Source: Acidobacteriota bacterium (lineage in GTDB: Bacteria; Acidobacteriota; Terriglobia; Terriglobales; Acidobacteriaceae). From it: a stretch of DNA of 6,998 nt. The notes below the pieces were generated by a model, which was not told the DNA's origin, searched no databases, and was given only the letters and a program-made list of their open reading frames with translations. The position numbers and the translations under genes were made by a program. Shown piece after piece: positions 1 to 5,770 of the stretch. Positions within the stretch are counted from its first letter, which is position 1. Every line of letters begins with the position of its first letter. The stretch is from positions 1 through 6,998 of the forward strand of contig QIAR01000376.1 in assembly GCA_003225595.1 (NCBI GenBank). Direction: 5' to 3'.

Positions 1-1925
1 ACAAGAATTTCTACCGGCATTGGGGCATCAATATTTGGCGGATCGCTGGGGCCGCCTATCGCGACATTGAGTCTGGCGGTAAGGCGCAGGGCGCATCCAC
101 ACTGACGATGCAGCTCGCGCGAAACTTGTTCTTGTCTCCTGACCGCTCCTTCCACCGCAAAATTCAGGAAACGCTACTGGCCATTCAGATCGAACGTCGC
201 TTCACAAAGCCACAGATCTTTACACTTTATGCTAACCAGATTTTTCTCGGACACGGGGTGTACGGCTTTGAGGCCGCCTCAGAGTTCTATTTCAGCAAGC
301 CCGCAAAAAAACTCACGCTCGATGAAGCCGCGCTCCTCGCCGGTCTGCCGAAAGCGCCTGGTTATTACTCGCCGATCAACCACCTGGACCGAGCGATTAA
401 ACGCCGGAATCTGGTACTCAACGCAATGCTTGAAGACGGCAAGATCACTGCGCAGCAGGCGACGGAAGCCAAGTCCCAAGCCGTTCGCTTGAACCTGCAG
501 CACGATCCTGATTCGCTCGCCCCTTATTTCGTCGAAGAGATCAGGCGCTATTTGGAGAACAAGTACGGCAGCGACCAGGTGCACGAAGGTGGATTGCGTG
601 TCTACACCTCACTAGACATCGGCTTGCAGAACGCCGCCAACCAGGCCGTACTCGATGGTTTGGCAGCGTACGAGCGGCGGCATGGGTGGAAGGGGCACCC
701 GCAGAATGTAGTCGCCCTGGGCATCGCGCCAGACAAGTACCAGCATCCTGATTGGGATTATGAACCCGATATTAAAGGCTATGTTCACGCTCTGGTCACC
801 GCGATATCTCCCAGGTCGGCTGCGATCACATTTGGGCGTTATACCGCCACATTGTCGCAATCTGATGCTGATTGGACGCATAAGAAGATTCAGGACATCC
901 TCTCGATCGGCGACATTATTTACGTTAAGGTGCTCGCTCTCGCGCCAGACGGAAAGGCGCGCGTGGGTTTAGAACAGGACTCGGGCGCCCAGGGTGCTCT
1001 CGTCGCTATCGACAATGCCACGGGTGAGATCAAAGCCATGGTCGGTGGCCGCGACTTCAACAACTCCAAGTTCAATCGTGCGACTCAGGCGCTCCGGCAG
1101 GTGGGCTCGTCGTTCAAGCCATACCTGTATACCGCGGCCATTGACCAGGGGGCGACGCCAGACGATACCACTCTTGATGCGCCCGTAACCTTCCAGACCG
1201 CATCCGGTCCGTACTCGCCGCACAATTACGACGGGAAGTTCGAAGGTATCATCACGCTAAGACGCGCGCTCGCGCAATCGCGGAACATTCCTGCCCTCAA
1301 ACTTGCGGATCGTATCGGCATCAAAACCGTAATCGATTATGCCCATCGTTTCGGTGTCACTTCGAATATCCCGGCATATTTACCGGTGGCCGTGGGAGCT
1401 GCGGAAATTACTCTATTCGAGCAGACCTCCGCATTCAGCGTTTTTCCCAATGACGGCGTACGCATCAGCCCACGCTCCATAACCAAGGTTACGGATTACG
1501 AAGGCCGCGTGCTTGAAGAAGATTTCCCCGATGTGAAGGACGTGATCAGCGCCCGCACTGCGCGCATCATGACGTCGATGTTGCGGGAAGTGGTGTTGCA
1601 CGGGACGGCAATTGCCGCCTCCGGAATGAAATATCCCCTTGCGGGAAAGACCGGCACCACCAATGACTTCACCGACGCATGGTTTATCGGCTTCTCACCT
1701 TCGATGACGTGCGGAGTTTGGGTGGGCTTCGATGAAAAAAAATCTCTGGGCAATAAGGAAAGCGGTTCCCGCGCCGCCCTGCCCATCTGGATGGAGTTTA
1801 TGAAGATCGCCCTCGCTGGCCGCGATCCTGGCGAATTTCAGTCGCCGCCAAACTCGCCGCCCAGCACCGTGGCACAGAAACTAGATACGCCGGACGTGGC
1901 GCCAGGAGATGGAGAGACACACTAG
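1..1925 (+). CDS. Class A penicillin-binding protein, PBP1A type (5' end cut off by window)
   Basis: Bifunctional peptidoglycan synthase: a periplasmic, membrane-anchored enzyme that polymerises lipid II into glycan strands (GT51 glycosyltransferase) and cross-links the peptides (transpeptidase). The open frame runs back to the window edge, so the ATG at 108 is internal. Codons from base 3 read KNFYRHWG, the end of the GT51 EDxxFxxHxG motif, and the first two bases fit the preceding Asp. About 640 residues are visible; the cytoplasmic tail, membrane anchor and catalytic Glu of motif 1 lie upstream. Next come GASTLTMQLARN (around 93-128) and the RKIQETLLAIQIER motif (around 168-209). An OB-like insert typical of PBP1A spans roughly 700-980. 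The transpeptidase motifs are all present: SSFK with nucleophile Ser at 1107-1109, SRN at 1278-1286 and KTGTT from 1647. The C-terminal tail is short and Pro/Ser-rich. The gene is convergent with the aminotransferase gene, 23 bases apart. Family assignment is firm; the exact paralogue (PBP1a or 1b-like) is less so. Confidence 0.95.
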   Translation, partial: KNFYRHWGINIWRIAGAAYRDIESGGKAQGASTLTMQLARNLFLSPDRSFHRKIQETLLAIQIERRFTKPQIFTLYANQIFLGHGVYGFEAASEFYFSKPAKKLTLDEAALLAGLPKAPGYYSPINHLDRAIKRRNLVLNAMLEDGKITAQQATEAKSQAVRLNLQHDPDSLAPYFVEEIRRYLENKYGSDQVHEGGLRVYTSLDIGLQNAANQAVLDGLAAYERRHGWKGHPQNVVALGIAPDKYQHPDWDYEPDIKGYVHALVTAISPRSAAITFGRYTATLSQSDADWTHKKIQDILSIGDIIYVKVLALAPDGKARVGLEQDSGAQGALVAIDNATGEIKAMVGGRDFNNSKFNRATQALRQVGSSFKPYLYTAAIDQGATPDDTTLDAPVTFQTASGPYSPHNYDGKFEGIITLRRALAQSRNIPALKLADRIGIKTVIDYAHRFGVTSNIPAYLPVAVGAAEITLFEQTSAFSVFPNDGVRISPRSITKVTDYEGRVLEEDFPDVKDVISARTARIMTSMLREVVLHGTAIAASGMKYPLAGKTGTTNDFTDAWFIGFSPSMTCGVWVGFDEKKSLGNKESGSRAALPIWMEFMKIALAGRDPGEFQSPPNSPPSTVAQKLDTPDVAPGDGETH

Positions 1926-1948
1926 AAGCAGTGGTCAGCTGTGTACTT

Positions 1949-3280
1949 CTATTGCTTTCTCTGCTCCACCGCCCTAAAACTCTCATCCAAAATCCGGACG
2001 GCTTCATCCACATCCGCCCTCGAGATGTTCAGTGGCGGAGACATGCGGATCACGTTCCCATAAAAACCGCCTTTACCGATCAGTAGGCCGCGCTTGCGTG
2101 CCTCTTCCATTAGCGCGTTCGTTCCGGCAGAAGAAGGCTGTTTGGTGTTACGGTCCTCCACGAGTTCCAGCGCCTGCATGAGGCCCATGCCGCGCACATC
2201 TCCTATGAGCAAGTGTCTCTCCTGCAGTTCTTCCAATTTCTTACGAAAATATCCGCCTACGACGGCCGCGTTGGTGCGTAGATCGTCTTCTTCGATTACG
2301 TCGATAACGGCTTTTGCTGTCACGCAGGTGACTGGATTTCCCCCAAACGTCGAAATCGTCAGTCCCCGGAACGAGTCGGCGATCTCCGGCTTTGCAACGG
2401 TGAGTCCGATCGGAACGCCGTTTCCCATTCCTTTCGCGGAAGTGATGATGTCGGGCTCGACTTCCCAGTGCTCGATGCCGAACCACTTGTGGCCAGTCCG
2501 TCCCCAAGCTGTCTGGACTTCATCTGCAATGAAATCGCCACCGTATTGCTTGACAATATTGAACGCGATCTTGAAGTACTCTTTCGGAGGAGTGACAAAC
2601 CCGGCGACGCCCTGGATTGGCTCAGCTAGGAATGCCGCGATTTGTCCTGAAGTCGAGAACTGGATGACGTTCTCGATGTCCTTGGCACAAGCCACTTCGC
2701 AATCGGGATATTTCAATCCCAGAGGACAGCGATAGCAGTACGGGTTCATGGCGTGCACGATGCCCACTTCGATAGTGCCGCGCCGCCAGGTGCTCATGCC
2801 GGTTAGGCCGCGCGCCAGCGACGAACGTCCGCTGTAGCCTTGGCGCAGGGCGACTACCTCAAAATTTCCAGTGTGCATGCGGGCAACTTGCACCGCCGTC
2901 TCATTCGCTTCCGTGCCGCTGTTTGTGAAATAGGACTTCTTCAACTCGCCCGGAGTGATCTGCGCCACCTTTTCCGCCAGGGTGACCATCGCTTCATTGG
3001 GGAAACACGTGGAAACGTGCTGCAGACGATCAATCTGCTCCTTCGTACGCGAGATCACCCGCGGATTGCAGTGGCCGACGCTGATGGTTAGGATGCCGCC
3101 AAAGAAGTCGAGATACTTCTTGCCGTCCACATCCCAAACGTGCTGCATTTCAGCACGCTGCATGGGAACTGGATCGGCATAGTACGTCGTGACCGATGGA
3201 AAGATGTATTCCTTCTGTTTGCGGTTGATCTCTTCGCGCGTCAGGCGCGTCTTTTCAGCGGGAATCGTGGGAGTGCTCAT
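1949..3280 (-). CDS. PLP-dependent class III aminotransferase, AGXT2-like
   Basis: Cytosolic fold-type I transaminase, 443 residues, the usual length for the family. By similarity it resembles the AGXT2 group (alanine-glyoxylate / beta-amino acid to pyruvate transaminases): YLDFFGGILTISVGHCNP near residues 56-73, EPIQGVAGFV at 220-229, and GKGGFYGNVIRMSPPL at 402-417. PLP-site features are visible: SGTEA 121-125 (phosphate-binding loop), Tyr149 (likely ring stacking), Asp253 in IADEVQ (pyridine nitrogen) and Lys283 in SAKGMGNG (Schiff base; codon at 2432-2434). The ATG at 3280 is preferred over the in-frame ATG at 3340: it has a GAGG ribosome site six bases upstream, and the extra 20 residues of the longer form look non-coding. 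Residues 182-198 hold four cysteines as CX2CX8CX3C, unusual for a simple transaminase. The substrate cannot be read from sequence; GABA, ornithine or other omega-amino donors remain possible. It is transcribed alone and divergently from the PASTA gene. Confidence 0.92.
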   Translation of the reverse strand: MSTPTIPAEKTRLTREEINRKQKEYIFPSVTTYYADPVPMQRAEMQHVWDVDGKKYLDFFGGILTISVGHCNPRVISRTKEQIDRLQHVSTCFPNEAMVTLAEKVAQITPGELKKSYFTNSGTEANETAVQVARMHTGNFEVVALRQGYSGRSSLARGLTGMSTWRRGTIEVGIVHAMNPYCYRCPLGLKYPDCEVACAKDIENVIQFSTSGQIAAFLAEPIQGVAGFVTPPKEYFKIAFNIVKQYGGDFIADEVQTAWGRTGHKWFGIEHWEVEPDIITSAKGMGNGVPIGLTVAKPEIADSFRGLTISTFGGNPVTCVTAKAVIDVIEEDDLRTNAAVVGGYFRKKLEELQERHLLIGDVRGMGLMQALELVEDRNTKQPSSAGTNALMEEARKRGLLIGKGGFYGNVIRMSPPLNISRADVDEAVRILDESFRAVEQRKQ

Positions 3281-3285
3281 GATAG

Positions 3286-3291
3286 ACCTCG
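3286..3291 (-). promoter_or_regulatory. Ribosome binding site of the aminotransferase gene
   Basis: On the minus strand CGAGGT lies six bases before the ATG at 3280, a good Shine-Dalgarno match and spacing. It is the main reason for choosing this start over the ATG at 3340, which has no comparable site. Confidence 0.6.
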
Positions 3292-3335
3292 GGGCAGAGT
3301 GCCTGCATGAATTCGACTCAGAGTTGAGACCTAAC

Positions 3336-3341
3336 ATCATA
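3336..3341 (-). promoter_or_regulatory. Possible -10 box for the aminotransferase gene
   Basis: The minus strand reads TATGAT, five of six matches to TATAAT. It would place the transcript start near 3329, giving a leader of about 50 bases before the ATG at 3280. No convincing -35 hexamer sits at the expected spacing, so this is a weak call. Confidence 0.3.
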
Positions 3342-3344
3342 AAC

Positions 3345-3373
3345 CAGCTTGCTGGATGGCGACCAACAAGCTG
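3345..3373. repeat. Inverted repeat (possible operator or hairpin) between divergent genes
   Basis: CAGCTTGCTGG (3345-3355) and CCAACAAGCTG (3363-3373) are reverse complements at 10 of 11 positions, with a 7-base gap. On a minus-strand RNA the one mismatch becomes a G-U pair. It lies just upstream of the possible aminotransferase -10 box and about 20 bases upstream of the TATAAT facing the PASTA gene, so a dimeric regulator binding here could affect both genes. Function is inferred from position only. Confidence 0.5.
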
Positions 3374-3391
3374 AGGAATTGCACCGCCGAC

Positions 3392-3397
3392 TATAAT
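3392..3397 (+). promoter_or_regulatory. Consensus -10 box (TATAAT) for the PASTA gene
   Basis: A perfect TATAAT ends 11 bases before the ATG at 3409. A start of transcription about 7 bases downstream would leave a leader of only about 5 bases, so the mRNA would be nearly leaderless. No good -35 element is visible 16-18 bases upstream. The match could be chance, but it is the only consensus hexamer in this gap. Confidence 0.4.
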
Positions 3398-3408
3398 CAG
3401 GTCGCCTG

Positions 3409-4179
3409 ATGAAATCCTTCGTTCGACTCGTTCTGCTCGCGCTGGCGCTGCTGACGGTGGCGCTTTTCTCGGCTCTGACCGCGATGCGATTCGCCATCCA
3501 CGGGCGCGAGGTCGCAGTCCCGAAGCTGATCGGTCTTACTCCCGCAGAAGCCGAACGATCGGTTTCCGCTCTCGGCCTGCAGATCATGGTCGAGCGACAG
3601 TATTACAGCCCTGATATTACTGAAGGAAAAATCATGTCACAGCTTCCGCAGCCGGACACGCGGGTGCGCCGTGGATGGCGAGTGCGCGTGGCAGAGAGCC
3701 TGGGACCGCAGCGTGTGCAGATTCCAGATGTATTGGGAGAAAGTGAGCGCGCCGCCGAACTGACCATACGACGCCGCGGGCTTGACGTGGGTGCCATCGC
3801 ACAAATTGAGATGCATGCGGCATCCGCTGATCAAGTAATTTCGCAGAGCCCGCCAGCGAACGCCAGCGGCGTCTCCGCGCCGAAGATCAGCCTGCTGGTG
3901 ACGACAGCCGCTGCGCCCCAGGCATTCGTGATGCCGAATTTCGTTGGCCAGCCGCTCGGCAATGTAGCGCGGGCTCTGCAGGATGCTGGATTGCGACTGG
4001 GAACCATTAACGTCTCAACCCAAGCTGCGGACCAGGGCGGAGCCGCGACTCTGCCTCTTGGCGCAGTACCGAGCCCGCCTCCTTCCGCATCGCCCACGAG
4101 CATCATCGTGGCGCAAACTCCCGCTGCCGGAGAGAAAGTAATGGCCGACAGCGCAGTGAATTTCGAAGTGAAACCCTGA
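3409..4179 (+). CDS. Membrane-anchored triple-PASTA domain protein (no kinase domain)
   Basis: 256 residues. The N-terminus MKSFVR followed by a hydrophobic stretch (about 7-29) forms a single membrane anchor or uncleaved signal, placing the rest outside the cytoplasm. Three PASTA domains follow: about 34-97 (VAVPKLIGLTPAEAE ... SQLPQPDTRVRRGWRVRV), 101-166 (VQIPDVLGESERAAE ... SQSPPANASG) and 172-256 (FVMPNFVGQPLGNVARAL ... AQTPAAGEKV). Each shows the expected 'P-x-hydrophobic-x-G' opening and 'QxPxxG/xxR' turn. The third is interrupted at about 208-231 by an Ala/Gly/Pro/Ser-rich insert. PASTA domains in Ser/Thr kinases and high-molecular-weight PBPs bind muropeptides or beta-lactams; here there is no catalytic domain, so a wall-binding or scaffold role is likely but unproven. 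The start is fixed by the membrane segment; only a weak CAGG (3398-3401) precedes it. The gene is convergent with rsmB. Confidence 0.9.
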   Translation: MKSFVRLVLLALALLTVALFSALTAMRFAIHGREVAVPKLIGLTPAEAERSVSALGLQIMVERQYYSPDITEGKIMSQLPQPDTRVRRGWRVRVAESLGPQRVQIPDVLGESERAAELTIRRRGLDVGAIAQIEMHAASADQVISQSPPANASGVSAPKISLLVTTAAAPQAFVMPNFVGQPLGNVARALQDAGLRLGTINVSTQAADQGGAATLPLGAVPSPPPSASPTSIIVAQTPAAGEKVMADSAVNFEVKP

Positions 4180-4209
4180 GGTACTGACGCAAGTTGAGAG
4201 CCAGTTTTT

Positions 4210-4248
4210 CTCACGTGTCTCATTGTCTCCGTGAGTAAAGGTAATTTT
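4210..4248 (+). terminator. Possible weak terminator downstream of the PASTA gene
   Basis: CTCACG (4210-4215) and CGTGAG (4230-4235) form a perfect 6-bp stem around a 14-base loop. A run of five T follows at 4244-4248, but 8 bases lie between the stem and the T-run, so it is not a classical intrinsic terminator. It sits in the 99-base gap between two convergent genes, where termination is expected. On the minus strand no T-run follows the stem, so I do not call it for rsmB. Confidence 0.3.
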
Positions 4249-4278
4249 TCATCGTGCAGATTTCGTGTAGATCCGTGG

Positions 4279-5616
4279 TTAGTTCTTTTCGAGTATTGCT
4301 GCAAAGAACCCATCGCAGGGGTGCACTCCTGGAATTGTCCGGAGATACGGTCCGCTAATCAAAGAGTCGAGATCATCCCACACAAGTTCGCCTTGTCCCC
4401 GCAAGCGTTCCAACTCGCCACGGCAATCGAGTAAGCGGAAGGATTTATCACGGGATAATGCTTTCTCCACCACACCGAGGTTCTCCTCGCATTCGAGGGA
4501 GCAGGTGGAATACACCACAGTGCCACCACAGGTTACTTGAGACATCGCGGACTGAAGAATCGCAAGTTGGCGTGATTCCAGGTTGGCGAAATCTTCGGGC
4601 TTGAGACGCCACTTTATTTCTGGGTTGCGGGAAAGCGTTCCCGTGCCGGAGCAGGGTACGTCCACCAGTACGTGATCGAATTGTGTGACGAACGGAAGCC
4701 GGCGCGCATCAGCAGCGAGTACTTTGACGTTATCGGCGTGCACCAGCTTGCGCAGCAGGCGCGCGCGATGAGGATGCAAGTCAGCGGCGATGATAGCTGA
4801 TTGGGGATTGTGGTCTGCCAAAACACTGGTTTTCCCTCCCGGAGCGGCGCAGCAATCGAGAATGCGAGACCCCTCGCCGATCAGCATCGCGACCAGTTGC
4901 GATGCTTCATCCTGAATGGCGATCCGGCCTTCGCGGAAGGCATTTGTGCGCGACACGTCGCCTGACTCCACCCTGCGCGCGGAAACCAGCAATTTGCCGG
5001 GAGCGAGGCCGATTCCCTCATGGCGGAGATCGTCCTCAACCGTGGCATCACGAAGCCGAATTGTGGTCCCCGGGACGGTCTGGTCGTAGGCACAGATTGA
5101 TTGCGTCTTTTGCAATCCTAAATCGTGAGTCCATCGTTCCACGAGCCAAGGCGGATGCGACGACACCTCCGCCAGCTCCGCCGTGGTCGACACAGCGTAA
5201 ATGGCCGGTACGCCTTTGCCCCGCGCTTGCCTTTGCGAAATCGTGCGCAGGACTGCATTTGCAAATGGCGCAGCAGAGCGTTTGCGCGCCCTTTTAACTA
5301 GCTCGACGCTCTCGTGAATTGCCGCGCGTACCGGTATCCGCTCCAAATACAGCATCTGATAAATGCCAAGACGAAGCGCAGTGAGCACTTCGATGTCCAA
5401 CTTCTCCAGCCCTTGCAAGGATGCTTCTGCGATTCGCCGATCTAGCAGCGAGCGCCACCGCAGAACTCCCATTACCAACTCAGTTGCGAGGGCGTGGTCG
5501 GCGGAGGAAAGGTTCACGTACCGCGCCGAGTGCAAGAGTTCGGAGGCATAGGCGTCCTCCTGCTCTATGCGGAGGAGAATGTCGAAAGCAGCAGCGCGGG
5601 CGGGAGAGACGGGCAT
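4279..5616 (-). CDS. rsmB: 16S rRNA (cytosine(967)-C5)-methyltransferase RsmB
   Basis: Uses S-adenosylmethionine to methylate C967 of 16S rRNA during small-subunit assembly; cytoplasmic. At 445 residues it has the usual RsmB length. The N-terminal NusB-like helical RNA-binding domain covers about 5-135 (starts ARAAAFDILLRIEQ, includes AAIHESVELVKR and FANAVLR). The Rossmann methyltransferase domain follows: QDEASQ at 235-240, SAM-binding motif I ILDCCAAPGGKT at 252-263, acidic AADL at 277-280, motif IV DVPCSGTG at 319-326 and motif VI YSTCSLECEEN at 369-379. In m5C methyltransferases Cys372 (TCS) is the expected nucleophile and Cys322 (PCS) releases the product; both are present. It ends HPCDGFFAAILEKN, as in the family. 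An in-frame TAG lies 12 bases upstream of the ATG at 5616, so the gene cannot start earlier by much; no clear Shine-Dalgarno is seen. It is the last gene of the def-fmt-rsmB series. Confidence 0.95.
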   Translation of the reverse strand: MPVSPARAAAFDILLRIEQEDAYASELLHSARYVNLSSADHALATELVMGVLRWRSLLDRRIAEASLQGLEKLDIEVLTALRLGIYQMLYLERIPVRAAIHESVELVKRARKRSAAPFANAVLRTISQRQARGKGVPAIYAVSTTAELAEVSSHPPWLVERWTHDLGLQKTQSICAYDQTVPGTTIRLRDATVEDDLRHEGIGLAPGKLLVSARRVESGDVSRTNAFREGRIAIQDEASQLVAMLIGEGSRILDCCAAPGGKTSVLADHNPQSAIIAADLHPHRARLLRKLVHADNVKVLAADARRLPFVTQFDHVLVDVPCSGTGTLSRNPEIKWRLKPEDFANLESRQLAILQSAMSQVTCGGTVVYSTCSLECEENLGVVEKALSRDKSFRLLDCRGELERLRGQGELVWDDLDSLISGPYLRTIPGVHPCDGFFAAILEKN

Positions 5617-5663
5617 GAGAAGTCGCTAGCGGCAGTGAATAGCGTCGGCTCTTGAGTATCTTC

Positions 5664-5724
5664 TTGTAATCGAGGTTCGGTCCGCTGAAAAGTACGAAGG
5701 TCCTTGCTTCGCTCAGGATTACAA
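5664..5724. repeat. Inverted repeat enclosing the intergenic repeat element
   Basis: TTGTAATC (5664-5671) and GATTACAA (5717-5724) are perfect 8-bp reverse complements separated by 45 bases. The right arm overlaps the end of the dispersed-repeat-like element at 5697-5722. They could close a larger stem in the fmt-rsmB transcript or mark the ends of an inserted element. Confidence 0.4.
5697..5722. repeat. Degenerate copy of a dispersed palindromic intergenic repeat
   Basis: The minus strand contains TCCTGAGCGAAGCAAGGACC, flanked by GTAA and TT. From general knowledge, sequences of the form TCCTGAGCGAAGCGAAGGA are found in many copies between genes in various bacterial genomes, including Acidobacteria. 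This copy differs slightly and can form a small hairpin (CGAAG 5695-5699 with CTTCG 5707-5711). Its copy number in this genome cannot be judged from one window. Confidence 0.5.
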
Positions 5725-5726
5725 CC

Positions 5727-5764
5727 TAAATAGAATAGCGATGACCGCGTAAATAGAATAGCGA
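5727..5764. repeat. 15-bp direct repeat, two copies, between fmt and rsmB
   Basis: TAAATAGAATAGCGA occurs perfectly at 5727-5741 and again at 5750-5764, 23 bases start to start with an 8-base spacer. The second copy ends six bases beyond the fmt stop codon. The units are much richer in A+T than the surrounding genes. They could be paired binding sites upstream of rsmB, or a duplication linked to the neighbouring repeat element. Confidence 0.75.
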
Positions 5765-5770
5765 AACAGT

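Noticed and set aside
108..110. ATG at 108 as the PBP start
   Set aside because: It falls inside the glycosyltransferase STLTMQ motif and the frame continues in family sequence to the window edge.
1923..1962. Possible bidirectional terminator between PBP and aminotransferase (AGAAGCA pairing with TGCTTTCT)
   Set aside because: The stem needs a bulge, the loop is about 22 bases and no T-run follows in either direction.
2094..2735. 213-codon open frame on the plus strand
   Set aside because: It lies wholly antisense to the aminotransferase, has a Ser/Pro-rich composition with no recognisable domain, and arises from the codon structure of the real gene.
3281..3340. Longer aminotransferase start at 3340
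   Set aside because: The extra 20 residues show no family similarity and overlap the possible -10 box, while the ATG at 3280 has a good ribosome site.
4184..4209. ACTG...CAGT followed by five T as a terminator for the PASTA gene
   Set aside because: Only a 4-bp stem with a long loop; too weak to call.
3831..4313. 160-codon open frame on the minus strand
   Set aside because: Mostly antisense to the PASTA gene and overlaps the rsmB end; no family resemblance or ribosome site.
5617..5770. CRISPR array or small RNA gene in the fmt-rsmB spacer
   Set aside because: Only two short repeat copies with an 8-base spacer, and no promoter-terminator pair around a stable structure.
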